A stretch of DNA of 64,000 nucleotides. Origin: a bacterium 1xD42-67 (lineage in GTDB: Bacteria; Bacillota; Clostridia; Oscillospirales; Oscillospiraceae). The notes under the pieces were generated by a model. It was not told the origin of the DNA. It did no database searches and saw nothing but the letters and a program-made list of their open reading frames with translations. The stretch is from NCBI GenBank assembly GCA_003612335.1, contig RAYO01000025.1, positions 1 through 64,000 of the forward strand, read 5' to 3'. Position 1 is the first letter of the stretch. Each line of letters opens with the position of its first letter. This document shows positions 1-7,118 of the stretch, in pieces. A program made the position numbers and the translations under genes.

Positions 1-144
1 TGCTCCGCTGCGGACGATCCAAAGCATCCCATTGAGCATGTTTCGATCATCTTTCCGAGGTCGGCCACGTTTCCCCGTCTTCTTTGCTGGAAACAGCTTC
101 TTCACGCGTTCCCATTGTTCTTTTGTCGATTCATATCGCTTCAT
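1..144 (-). CDS. IS5-like transposase, N-terminal fragment (runs off window)
   Basis: Forty-eight codons are visible, starting at ATG 144-142 and open to the window edge. The product begins MKRYESTKEQWERVKKLFP and continues with a Gly-Lys-Arg-Gly-Arg-Pro-Arg stretch and NMLNGMLWIVRSGA. This is the usual N-terminal DNA-binding (DUF4096-type) region of small IS5-group DDE transposases, which often need a programmed frameshift for the rest. The catalytic domain is not visible. The family call rests on the N-terminal pattern, and the association with an end-like sequence at 181-200 supports it. Confidence 0.6.
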   Translation of the reverse strand, partial: MKRYESTKEQWERVKKLFPAKKTGKRGRPRKDDRNMLNGMLWIVRSGA

Positions 145-200
145 GGCCCTATTTTCGCACTTTTATTTGATTTGTGCAATATTGATTTTTCAAACAAGCT
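1..200 (-). mobile_element. IS5-family-like insertion sequence, one end only
   Basis: This is the start of an insertion sequence that continues past position 1. It contains the 5' part of a transposase gene read leftwards and about 56 bp of end sequence to its right. The outermost bases, read on the minus strand from 200 down to 181 (GAGCTTGTTTGAAAAATCAA), are a candidate terminal inverted repeat. The bases CTAG at 201-204 resemble a YTAR target of the IS5 group. The other end is outside the window, so the repeat and target duplication cannot be confirmed. It sits inside vanT. Confidence 0.6.
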
Positions 201-740
201 CTAGTCAAACACTTGAAATATACCATTGTAAAAGGTGGAGAGAACGGGGATGCCTGATACAAGGCCGTAGTAGCTCTCTCCGCCCAGCCCGATCAGATAC
301 AGCGCCCCGGCAATCGGGATCGCCGCCTGTGGCTTGAAGCGACTCAGATAATAGGCGATGGGCGTACCCAGCAGCAGGGCGGGGAGATACCAAAGGTGAT
401 AAAAGCTGCCGTCAAAGATCACCCGGCGAAAAAAATCCGGCGATAGCTGTCCGGCGTAGCAGTTCAAGGGCAGGTACAGCAGTACCCCCACACCGTAGAG
501 CATCGCCGTCTTTGTCAAAAATTTCCCCGTGGAGCGCCAGTTCCCACGGGCCAGAAAATAGCCGCTGACCATAATAAAGAATGGGACAGATACCCGGCGC
601 AGGACGGTCAGCAGCCAGAGAAATTCGCCGTCAGCGGAGCGGGTGTGATTGGCTACCACAAGGATCACAGCGATCAGCCGGAAGTCGTCTAAAGCTGGAA
701 ATTTCTTCGCTTTCAAGCGGGAGGCGCTTCTGGCCGTCAT
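201..740 (-). pseudogene. vanT: VanT-type serine racemase, membrane half only, truncated by an insertion sequence
   Basis: VanT in vanC/E/G clusters has an N-terminal acyltransferase-3-like membrane domain and a C-terminal PLP alanine/serine racemase domain that supplies D-Ser. Only 179 residues remain here. They hold the membrane domain, with several hydrophobic segments and the family pattern DDFRLIAVILVVANHTR near the start. The frame ends in TAG at 201-203 exactly where IS5-like sequence begins, just after FQVFD. Intact VanT proteins typically continue with a Tyr-Thr-Arg-Asn-Gly-like stretch at this point. The start overlaps the vanG stop (ATGA, 737-740), which indicates translational coupling. 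The racemase domain would have to lie beyond the IS, outside the window. Loss of D-Ser supply would be expected to weaken resistance. Confidence 0.75.
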
Positions 741-1786
741 TGCTTCACCGCCAGTTCGATCAGAGTGGAAATGACCTGCTCAAAGGGCATCCCCGCCGCC
801 TCCATCATGTTGGGGTAGCGGCTGTGGGCGGTGAAGCCGGGGATGGTGTTGACCTCGTTGAAGATCAGTCTGCCCTCGGTTGTCAAAAACTGATCCACAC
901 GGGCAAAGCCCTGACAGCCCAGCGCCCGGTATATCCGTTTGGCATTGGCCTTGATCTGCTCCCGCTGTTCCATCGGGACGCGGGCGGGCACATGGATGGC
1001 GGAGGTTTCCAGGGTATACTTTTCTGTGAAATTGAAAAACCCTCCGGCCAGCTCGATCTCGTCCGGCTCACCCACCGTCAAAGTTTCGCTTCCCAGGACG
1101 GCACAGCCCACCTCAAAGCCCGGCACAGCTTCTTCCAAAATAACGTGGTCGTCATATGCAAAGGCCAGCTCCAGGGCGGCGGGCAGTTGGCCCCGCTCCA
1201 AGACCTTTGTGATCCCGTAGGAGGAACCAGCCCGGACGGGCTTGACGAACAGCGGATAGCCCAGCGTTTCCCCTTCGGCCATAGCGACTGTGACGCCCAT
1301 CCATCGCTCCAAAACGGCAGACCGGGGGACTGCCACCCCTGCGGCCTGGGCCAGCTTGTGGGCGCGGTCTTTGTCCATGCACAATGCCGAGGCCAGCACA
1401 CCGCAGCCCACCAGCGGGACACCCGCCAGCTCAAAGAGGCCCTGCACCGTCCCGTCCTCTCCGTTCCGACCGTGGAGGACAGGGAATGCGGCGTCCAGGT
1501 AGACGTTCCGCATACCTTCCGGCCCAAACACCAGGAGGGCCGGGGCGCTCCGATCAGGGCGCATGACAGCAGGAACACAGGTTTCCGCATTATGCCAAGT
1601 GTCGCTTTCAATACTGTCCACCGGGCCGGTGTAGCGGAACCAATCGCCCGCCTGGGAAATGCCCACCATCACCGGCTCATACCGGCTTTGATCCATGTGC
1701 CGGAGAACGGCGGCGGCAGACTGGAGGGACACCCCGTACTCCGGGGAACAGCCGCCGTACAGGACGGCGATCATCAACCTGCTCAT
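737..1786 (-). CDS. vanG: D-alanine--D-serine ligase, VanG type
   Basis: This 349-residue ATP-grasp ligase is predicted to make the D-Ala-D-Ser depsipeptide substitute used in vancomycin-resistant peptidoglycan precursors. The N-terminus has GGCSPEYGVSLQSA. The Glu-Tyr there is typical of the VanC/E/G D-Ser group rather than the Glu-His of housekeeping Ddl. ATP-grasp features include FVKPVRAGSSYG, the EEAVPGFEVG region and the metal-binding FNEVNTIPGFT near the C-terminus. The start was set at MSRLMIAVLYGG because its ATG overlaps the vanY stop (ATGA, 1783-1786). The overlap with vanT on the other side shows that vanY-vanG-vanT is one translationally coupled unit. D-Ser specificity is inferred from motif and context. 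Confidence 0.85.
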   Translation of the reverse strand: MSRLMIAVLYGGCSPEYGVSLQSAAAVLRHMDQSRYEPVMVGISQAGDWFRYTGPVDSIESDTWHNAETCVPAVMRPDRSAPALLVFGPEGMRNVYLDAAFPVLHGRNGEDGTVQGLFELAGVPLVGCGVLASALCMDKDRAHKLAQAAGVAVPRSAVLERWMGVTVAMAEGETLGYPLFVKPVRAGSSYGITKVLERGQLPAALELAFAYDDHVILEEAVPGFEVGCAVLGSETLTVGEPDEIELAGGFFNFTEKYTLETSAIHVPARVPMEQREQIKANAKRIYRALGCQGFARVDQFLTTEGRLIFNEVNTIPGFTAHSRYPNMMEAAGMPFEQVISTLIELAVKQ

Positions 1787-2595
1787 TCTTCCCCCTGCCT
1801 TTCCGCCAGATATTCCTCCAGACACAGGCCCTTCTCATCCATTTCTGTGGCCGCCTCCACGCCCACATAGCGGTAATGCCAGACCTCCTCAGATACGCCG
1901 GTTATCTCCGTTTTGTTTCCGGGATAGCGGAAAATAAAACCGTACTTCCAGCTGTTCTCCTGAAGCCAGAAATAGAGGTCATAGGTGGCCCCGTTGATGT
2001 CCACCGCCAGCCCGACTTGGTGTTCGCTGTATCCGGGAACGGCCACCCACTGCTTTGCCAGTTCTTCCGCCTCGCTCTTGGAGTGTCCTTCACTTCGATA
2101 TTTGGATACCTTATCATCAAAGAGCTTCTGCTGCTTGGCCTGGGTGCGGTAGCCGGACACTACCATCGGAAGCTGATCCCAATTCCCCTCTTTGGCCGCT
2201 TCCAGCATTTCCATCAGAGGATCATAGATGCGTTCATCTACCTTTTCGCCGCCAGCTACCTCCACCAAATTGATCTCGTAGTTTTCGGGGATGGCGGTTT
2301 CATAGTTCACCAGCACCAAATTCCAATCGGTGTCGCTGGCCGCAGGCTGCGTGTTTTCAGCCAAGATACCAACCTGCACGTTGTCCTGCGCCTGGGTCGT
2401 GGTCGGAGCAGATGTGCCACTTACCGGCGTTTCTTCATTGGGCGTTTTTTCACCAAACGACATAAAAACGTAGGCGCAAATAGCTACCACCAACAGCGTC
2501 GCCACAATATCTCCCCAGGGAAACCGCTTCCGGCGGCGCTTTTGACTGCGGCGGGGGTGGTCGTTACGGACTTGCATCATTTTTTCTTCCATCAT
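1783..2595 (-). CDS. vanY: Membrane-anchored D,D-carboxypeptidase, VanY/VanXY type
   Basis: The product is 270 residues. A short basic cytoplasmic tail is followed by one membrane segment (about residues 30-48), a low-complexity linker, then a peptidase M15B domain from about residue 100. The zinc-site motifs are intact: SEHQVGLAVDI, which carries the first His and the Asp, and EVWHYRYVG, which carries the second His. It is expected to trim D-Ala-ended precursors outside the membrane. VanG clusters carry both VanY and VanXY relatives. The membrane anchor favours VanY, but a dipeptidase role cannot be excluded. The start ATG has an AAGGAG site six bases upstream. Transcription probably starts at the VanR-type promoter near 2643-2707. 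Confidence 0.8.
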   Translation of the reverse strand: MMEEKMMQVRNDHPRRSQKRRRKRFPWGDIVATLLVVAICAYVFMSFGEKTPNEETPVSGTSAPTTTQAQDNVQVGILAENTQPAASDTDWNLVLVNYETAIPENYEINLVEVAGGEKVDERIYDPLMEMLEAAKEGNWDQLPMVVSGYRTQAKQQKLFDDKVSKYRSEGHSKSEAEELAKQWVAVPGYSEHQVGLAVDINGATYDLYFWLQENSWKYGFIFRYPGNKTEITGVSEEVWHYRYVGVEAATEMDEKGLCLEEYLAERQGEE

Positions 2596-2642
2596 AAAAA
2601 GCTCCTTTCAAACGTCGAGCAAAAGTGCCCCTGTCAGCTTTT

Positions 2643-2707
2643 ATTTTACTGGACAGCGACACTTGGAACTTTAATATGAAGTTGTTTATTTCCTAAGAAA
2701 ATCCTAA
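2643..2707 (-). promoter_or_regulatory. Candidate VanR-controlled promoter upstream of vanY
   Basis: On the minus strand, two TTAGGA half-sites at 2702-2707 and 2691-2696 lie exactly 11 bp apart. A TAAAAT -10-like box follows at 2643-2648. The nearer half-site starts 43 bp from the end of the -10 box, the same distance as at the vanW and vanR promoters. Tandem direct repeats on a helical-turn grid are typical of OmpR/PhoB-family regulators such as VanR. This is a prediction from pattern and position only. Confidence 0.55.
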
Positions 2708-2721
2708 TATAATGCGGAGAT

Positions 2722-3375
2722 TTAACTAATTTGTTTTTGACAGACAGACCGTAGCTTTGTGTCAGATAACACCACACCTTTCATGCTATGGCTGTCAACA
2801 GAAACCAGGAGTTGAAATGTGTGGGCGGTATCGTTTCTGACCTTCAAATCCAGCCAGCCCTCGGCCACCGCAGCGTCGATGCCCTGGGGAATACCGGGCA
2901 CATTGAGATGGAGGTCAATTCCGTGGGTGTGCTGTTCTGTGATAGTCAGCGGGGTATGCAGAAACAGCCAGTACAAAAAGCTGCTCATTTGGCACAGCCC
3001 GCCCCCCGGCAAAAGCTGGAGCCGTCCATCGGACAGAACATATCCATTTTTATAGGCCGTTTCCCGATCTGCGCCCCGTACAGCGTTCCAAAAGGAAAAT
3101 GTTTCGCCGGGGGCGATGATAAGTTTATCAAGCACCTTCGCCGCCAGTTTGCAGTTGTAAGCCTTATTCTCCTGATAGGTCAGCTCGTAGCCCGTTTTAT
3201 AGTTATAAAGAGGCCAGCTTGCATGAAAGAGCGGATGGGAAAGCGTGATGTCAGAGTGTGTTTCTGAATAGCGGTTATGGTCTAACCTCATTCCCATATA
3301 GTAACAGAATATCTTCTGCCTTTTCCGCAGCGGCAGCAGGCCAGGAAAAAATTGTGTCAACCGTTTTCTTCCCAT
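2722..3375 (-). CDS. vanW: VanW family protein
   Basis: This 217-residue protein belongs to the VanW family found in vanB and vanG clusters, whose biochemical role is unknown. The core has the family pattern IAPGETFSFWNAVRGADRE followed by GGGLCQMSSFLYW and an HTHGIDLH segment. It has no clear signal peptide. The start at 3375 was chosen over an upstream in-frame codon because AAGGAG lies seven bases before it. It is separated from vanS by about 125 bp that carry a predicted VanR-type promoter. It could help remodel the cell wall, but no reaction can be stated. Confidence 0.8.
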   Translation of the reverse strand: MGRKRLTQFFPGLLPLRKRQKIFCYYMGMRLDHNRYSETHSDITLSHPLFHASWPLYNYKTGYELTYQENKAYNCKLAAKVLDKLIIAPGETFSFWNAVRGADRETAYKNGYVLSDGRLQLLPGGGLCQMSSFLYWLFLHTPLTITEQHTHGIDLHLNVPGIPQGIDAAVAEGWLDLKVRNDTAHTFQLLVSVDSHSMKGVVLSDTKLRSVCQKQIS

Positions 3376-3427
3376 GATGCGCTCCTTTCTGTTGTCGCTC
3401 TGACAAAGAAATGCTCCTGTCAGCATC

Positions 3428-3503
3428 ATTCTACTGAACAGGAGCATGGAGTGCTTTAAGATGAAATTGATACATTCCTAAGAAAATATAGAGATTTTCC
3501 TAA
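3428..3503 (-). promoter_or_regulatory. Candidate VanR-controlled promoter upstream of vanW
   Basis: Minus-strand half-sites TTAGGA are at 3498-3503 and 3476-3481. They are 22 bp apart, i.e. two steps of the 11-bp grid seen at the vanY promoter. A TAGAAT -10-like box lies at 3428-3433, again 43 bp from the nearer half-site. The stretch between box and start is similar to the vanY promoter (shared TTCAT.TTAAAG, CAGTA.AAT and GCTGACAGG), which suggests duplication. The distal half-site overlaps the vanS stop codon. Confidence 0.55.
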
Positions 3504-4627
3504 TTTGCCAGCGGTAAAGAAATTGTGAATGTAATGACATGATTTTTGCTGGATGCGCTGATCGCTCCGCCGTGGAGTGTGACAATCTCCTTGGCGATAG
3601 CCAATCCCAACCCTGTGCCGCCTGTGTCAGAGGAACGGGACTTGTCCGCCCGGTAGAATTTGTCAAAGAGGGATACCAAAGCCTCGCTGGGAATATCTTC
3701 GCCGCTGTTCTGAAATTGGATGATGACCTCATGTTCTGACTTTTCTGCGGAAATCGTGATTTCGGTGTGCGGGTAGCTGTACGATGCCGCATTTTTCAGA
3801 ATGTTGCTGAATACCCGCGCCAGCTTTTCCGGGTCGGCCTCCACCGTTAAATCCTCGGCCAAATGCAGTGCAACCGTGTTCCCCCTGGGGGCAAAGACCG
3901 GGGACAATTCATCAGATAGCTGCACCAGCATATAATATAGGTCAATCGTTTCCTTGGACAAGGTAATTTGCTGGGAATTGTACCGGGTGATCTCAAAAAA
4001 CTCGTTTATCATGGTTTCCAGCCGGTAAGCCTTTTCCAACGCAATATGGACACGCTTGGCCCGCTGTTCCGCAGGCATATTCGGTTCTTCTTCCAATAAA
4101 TTGAGGTAGCCGATCACAGATGTGAGGGGCGTCCGAATATCGTGGGCCAGATACATAACTAATTCATCTTTCCGCTGCTCCGCCAGGGCGGTTTCTGCTT
4201 TTTGCTCCGCCAGCGTCCGCTTTACCGTGTTCAGCTTCCGCTCAAAGGGCAGCATTTCCGGCGACAGTTGGATTTGTTCTTCGTTGTCTGCCAGTAACGC
4301 CTCAATGCCTTGGTTGACCTCGCTGAAATAGCCTGTGACCCATCGGAAGATTCGCACCAGCAATACCGTAAATATCAGCAGGACAGCGGCGGCAAAAAAT
4401 ATCTCTTTGTTGCCCCGAAAATGGTCGCTGTAATAATAAAACGCATCTTCGTGTTTCATTTTGAAAAATGTTTCCAGCAACCAGACGATCCAATCGCCCA
4501 TTCGTTGTTTCCAGACAAACAGATAAAGCCCCACCACCACAGCGGCGGAGGTAACTGCATTGACGCAGGCCCGCCGGATCAGTTTGGATTGAAAAGCAAG
4601 GTATTCGTCTTTTCGATCAGTTTTCAA
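3500..4627 (-). CDS. vanS: VanS-type sensor histidine kinase
   Basis: The kinase is 375 residues with two membrane segments (about 18-39 and 75-97) enclosing a short extracytoplasmic loop. A HAMP-like/coiled linker follows, then an H-box with the phosphoaccepting His at about residue 162 (YLAHDIRTPLTSVIGYLN). The C-terminal HATPase has its N box and DTGGTGLGLAIAKEIV. It is expected to sense glycopeptide or wall stress and phosphorylate VanR. The reading frame starts with TTG, overlaps the vanR stop by 11 bases, and has a G-rich site (GGGGTAGGG) seven bases upstream. The overlap implies coupling to vanR. Assignment to VanS rather than another OmpR-partner kinase rests on the cluster. Confidence 0.82.
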   Translation of the reverse strand: MKTDRKDEYLAFQSKLIRRACVNAVTSAAVVVGLYLFVWKQRMGDWIVWLLETFFKMKHEDAFYYYSDHFRGNKEIFFAAAVLLIFTVLLVRIFRWVTGYFSEVNQGIEALLADNEEQIQLSPEMLPFERKLNTVKRTLAEQKAETALAEQRKDELVMYLAHDIRTPLTSVIGYLNLLEEEPNMPAEQRAKRVHIALEKAYRLETMINEFFEITRYNSQQITLSKETIDLYYMLVQLSDELSPVFAPRGNTVALHLAEDLTVEADPEKLARVFSNILKNAASYSYPHTEITISAEKSEHEVIIQFQNSGEDIPSEALVSLFDKFYRADKSRSSDTGGTGLGLAIAKEIVTLHGGAISASSKNHVITFTISLPLAN

Positions 4628-5336
4628 TTTTATACCCTACCCCCCATATAGTTTTGATAAACCTGGGCTTGTCCATGCTGTCCCCCAGCTTTTCCCGCAG
4701 GTGGCGGATGTGGACGGTGATGGTGTTGTTGGATTTACTGTAATACTCGTCCCGCCAGATTTTGTGAAACAATTCCTCCGAGCTGACCACATTCCCGGCG
4801 TTCTCCAGAAGGATACGCAGGATAGAAAACTCCGTAGGTGTCAGCACCAGCGGTTTTTCGTCCAGGAAACAGGTGTGCGCCTTGATATTCATGGTCAATT
4901 CACCGCAGATGATGGTGTCCGTCGGGGTGTTAGGAGGCGCTTCACCACTGTCGGAACGGGCCGGGTTATATTTCTGATACCGCCGTAGTTGGGATCTCAC
5001 CCTTGCCATCAGCTCCAGAGGGCGAAAAGGCTTTGTCACATAGTCGTCAGCCCCCAGGGTCAGCCCAGCGATCTTGTCGGTTTCTTCATCCTTTGCTGTC
5101 AGCATGATAATGGGCCAGGTGTACTTTTCCCGTATCTTCTGGCACAGCGCAAAGCCGTCCAGTTCCGGCATCATCACATCCAAAATGGCAAGGTCAAGTT
5201 CCGTGGTGTTGATACACGCAAGGGCTTCCGTTGCCGAGTAGAACTTAAATACTGTATAATTCTCGCCGGTCAGATAGGCTTCGATCAGGTCGGCAATTTC
5301 GGCTTCGTCATCTACAACTAAGATCCTATTGGCCAT
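4617..5336 (-). CDS. vanR: VanR-type response regulator (OmpR/PhoB family)
   Basis: The regulator is 239 residues: an N-terminal receiver with the acidic DD pair, phosphoacceptor Asp53 (ILDVMMPELDG) and the conserved Lys in DDYVTKPF, then a winged-helix output domain ending TIWGVGYKIEN. It is the first gene of the van cluster and would activate the promoters that carry TTAGGA repeats at 2691-2707, 3476-3503 and 5419-5435. The start at MANRILVVDD was preferred because AGAGG lies nine bases upstream, whereas the longer frame starts inside the leader. It is coupled to vanS by overlapping ends. Confidence 0.83.
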   Translation of the reverse strand: MANRILVVDDEAEIADLIEAYLTGENYTVFKFYSATEALACINTTELDLAILDVMMPELDGFALCQKIREKYTWPIIMLTAKDEETDKIAGLTLGADDYVTKPFRPLELMARVRSQLRRYQKYNPARSDSGEAPPNTPTDTIICGELTMNIKAHTCFLDEKPLVLTPTEFSILRILLENAGNVVSSEELFHKIWRDEYYSKSNNTITVHIRHLREKLGDSMDKPRFIKTIWGVGYKIEN

Positions 5337-5370
5337 TTCACTTGCCTCTTTTCTGTGGTGAATTTTAACC

Positions 5371-5435
5371 ATTATATCAGATTTTCTTTTTCAACTCCTT
5401 GTTTTTTCAATGATAATTCATTAAGAATTTCCTAA
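5371..5435 (-). promoter_or_regulatory. vanR promoter with VanR-like box
   Basis: On the minus strand a consensus -10 TATAAT (5371-5376) is preceded by TGA, giving an extended -10. One good TTAGGA half-site lies at 5430-5435 and a degenerate one at 5419-5424. The degenerate box starts 43 bp from the end of the -10 box, the same register as the two downstream van promoters. No good -35 is seen at standard spacing, as expected for an activator-dependent promoter. Confidence 0.5.
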
Positions 5436-5437
5436 TA

Positions 5438-5545
5438 TCAAGGGGTTCTATCAGACTCGAACATGACATGGAACTCGTCGACAAAGACGCGGGCACACTT
5501 TCCCTTCTTCCAGTTCAGGGTGACACGATCGAGCGTCGTTGAAGG
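5438..5545 (-). pseudogene. Remnant of a VirB4/TraE-type conjugation ATPase
   Basis: A short minus-strand open stretch encodes LNWKKGKCARVFVDEFHVMF and then stops. The Val-Asp-Glu-Phe-His pattern after a basic segment matches the Walker-B region of VirB4/TraE-like ATPases in Firmicute conjugative elements, where it typically reads (Y/F)(I/V)DE(F/M)H. Nothing else of the roughly 800-residue protein is present, and the frame breaks next to the vanR promoter. It is best read as a scar of an integrative conjugative element that brought or flanked the van genes. The match is short, so confidence is moderate. Confidence 0.4.
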
Positions 5546-5583
5546 ACAGCGGCAGGTCCGATCCGATCCCACAGCCGGAAACA

Positions 5584-5619
5584 CCACCGATCTTCAAGCA
5601 GATCGGTGGGGTTTTATTT
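5584..5619 (+). terminator. Rho-independent terminator
   Basis: The arms CCACCGATC (5584-5592) and GATCGGTGG (5601-5609) form a nine-base-pair stem with an eight-base loop, followed by GGTTTTATTT. No plus-strand gene precedes it in the window, so it is probably left over from a lost gene at the island border. It could also insulate the convergent HxlR gene. Confidence 0.6.
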
Positions 5620-5663
5620 GTGCGTTCGCAGTCTTGTCCGGACGGTCATCTGATATGTCCGTC

Positions 5664-6002
5664 TCAGTCCGCGCGGTCCGGCAGATTATCTTCTCCCCAT
5701 CGCTTCATATAGCGGATGACATCGATGAAGCTCATCCCCAGCTCAGACAGTGTGTATTCCACCCTTGGAGGGATCTCCTTATAGTCATGCCGGATCAAAA
5801 AACCGTCGGCCTCCAATTCCCGGAGCTGTTTGGTCAGAGAGGACTCCGTTATCTCACCGAGCTGGCGGCGCAAAGCGCCAAACCTGCGGATGTCATGAAA
5901 GGCTATATAGTAGAGGATCTCGAGCTTCCATTTCCCGCCCAATATCTTTTGGAGCGTCGACATGGTCTTGCAGCGTTGGACCGCTGTCTCTGTTTTTCTC
6001 AT
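5664..6002 (-). CDS. HxlR family winged-helix regulator
   Basis: The product is 112 residues and matches the single-domain HxlR family: a GGKWKLEILYYIAFHDIRRF helix region, SSLTKQLRELEADGF for the recognition helix and wing, and a C-terminal LSELGMSFIDVI dimer helix. It lacks the single N-terminal redox Cys context of YodB, although Cys10 (VQRCKTM) occupies a similar place. The start at 6002 has GGAGG nine bases upstream, so the upstream in-frame codons are excluded. It is divergent from a radical-SAM gene and probably controls that gene and itself through the palindrome at 6064-6078. Confidence 0.85.
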   Translation of the reverse strand: MRKTETAVQRCKTMSTLQKILGGKWKLEILYYIAFHDIRRFGALRRQLGEITESSLTKQLRELEADGFLIRHDYKEIPPRVEYTLSELGMSFIDVIRYMKRWGEDNLPDRAD

Positions 6003-6023
6003 CTCCACGACCTCCTCCAGTAT

Positions 6024-6103
6024 ATGATACCGCCGCAGCATCATAAAAGCAAGGTACTGCAAAAAAGTACCGTACTTTTATTTTCTCTGTACCATGCTAT
6101 AAT
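6024..6103. promoter_or_regulatory. Divergent promoters and candidate HxlR operator
   Basis: Minus-strand promoter: -35 TTGCTT at 6047-6052 and -10 TATCAT at 6024-6029, with a 17-bp spacer. Plus-strand promoter: -10 TATAAT at 6098-6103 with a poor -35. Between them is a perfect palindrome AAAGTAC-C-GTACTTT at 6064-6078, and an overlapping TACT-N7-AGTA pair at 6055-6069. TACT/AGTA half-sites are typical of HxlR-family operators such as YodB. Binding would block the plus promoter or its RNA-polymerase upstream contact. Confidence 0.55.
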
Positions 6104-6127
6104 GGCAGAAAACAAGGAGGTCTTTCT

Positions 6128-7063
6128 ATGCACTACACTGGAACGATATGGCGGCCGCCCTATGAGGCTCCCTCGCTGCTGCTGGAAGTCACGGCTGGCT
6201 GCACCCACCACAAATGCAAATTTTGTTCCCTCTATCATGATCTGCCGTTCAAGTTCAGGATGTCCCCCCTTGAGGATGTGGAGCGCGACCTGCAGGAGGC
6301 ACAGCTCCGGAGCACGGACCCCATCTCCATGCTGACCGCCCGCCTGCAGGGGATGCCCAGGCCGGAGCGCATCCAGCGGGCTTTTTTGACCGGCGCAAAT
6401 CCTTTCGTGCTGACATACGAGCGGCTGACCGCCATCGCTGACCTGATCCATCGATACATCCCCTCCATCGAAACGATCGGATGTTTTGCCCGGATCACCG
6501 ATGTCGCTCTCAAGTCGGATGAGGAGCTGGCGTCCCTGCATCGAGCCGGATATGACGGCCTGACCATCGGGATCGAGACCGGCGACGATGAGGCCCTGCG
6601 GTTTATGGATAAGGGCTACACCGCCGCTGATATCGTGACGCAATGCCAGCGGTTAGACCAGACCGGCATCCATTACGCTCTCTTTTACCTGGCGGGCATT
6701 TCCGGCGCAGGCCGGGGCGAGATCGGCGCAAACGCTACCGCCGCTGTCTGCGGTCAGCTCCACCCGACGCTCATCGGCGTCAATATGCTGACCATCTGCC
6801 CGGACTCGGAACTTTACCGGGAAATCCAGTGCGGCAGATGGCAGGAGGAGAGCGAGATCGAGAAGTACAAAGAGGTCCGCGCCCTCCTTGAAGGGCTGGA
6901 GATACCCACCCGCTTCGCCGCTTTGGGCGCATCCAATGCGTTCCGATTCCAAGGGACTTTGCCGGAGGACAGAGCCGCACTCACTGCGGCGCTCGACGAG
7001 ATCATCGAGACTGTACAAGAAGAAGACCTGCGCAGATATCGCAAGGCTCTCCCCCACCTATGA
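6128..7063 (+). CDS. Radical SAM protein of unknown substrate
   Basis: This 311-residue protein has a radical-SAM-like cluster motif near the N-terminus (GCTHHKCKFCSLY, Cys spacing CX4CX2C). This spacing is used by a group of Elp3/HemN-like proteins of Firmicutes and differs from the usual CX3CX2C. Later motifs fit the AdoMet barrel: an ETIGCFARITD strand region and GLTIGIETGDDEAL, then ALFYLAGISGAGRG. The C-terminal third lacks a recognisable extra domain or a B12 site. The ribosome site AAGGAGG lies before ATG 6128. Its only neighbour is the divergent HxlR gene, so it may respond to the same signal. No reaction can be assigned. Confidence 0.8.
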   Translation: MHYTGTIWRPPYEAPSLLLEVTAGCTHHKCKFCSLYHDLPFKFRMSPLEDVERDLQEAQLRSTDPISMLTARLQGMPRPERIQRAFLTGANPFVLTYERLTAIADLIHRYIPSIETIGCFARITDVALKSDEELASLHRAGYDGLTIGIETGDDEALRFMDKGYTAADIVTQCQRLDQTGIHYALFYLAGISGAGRGEIGANATAAVCGQLHPTLIGVNMLTICPDSELYREIQCGRWQEESEIEKYKEVRALLEGLEIPTRFAALGASNAFRFQGTLPEDRAALTAALDEIIETVQEEDLRRYRKALPHL

Positions 7064-7070
7064 AAAGGAC

Positions 7071-7113
7071 AGGCCCCGCACAGCCTCCTATGTGGAGCAT
7101 GCGGGGCCTTTAT
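7071..7113 (+). terminator. Terminator of the radical SAM gene
   Basis: The arms AGGCCCCGC (7071-7079) and GCGGGGCCT (7101-7109) flank a 21-base loop and are followed by TTTAT. The hairpin sits eight bases after the stop and just before the convergent FecR gene end. Confidence 0.6.
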
Positions 7114-7118
7114 CCAGC

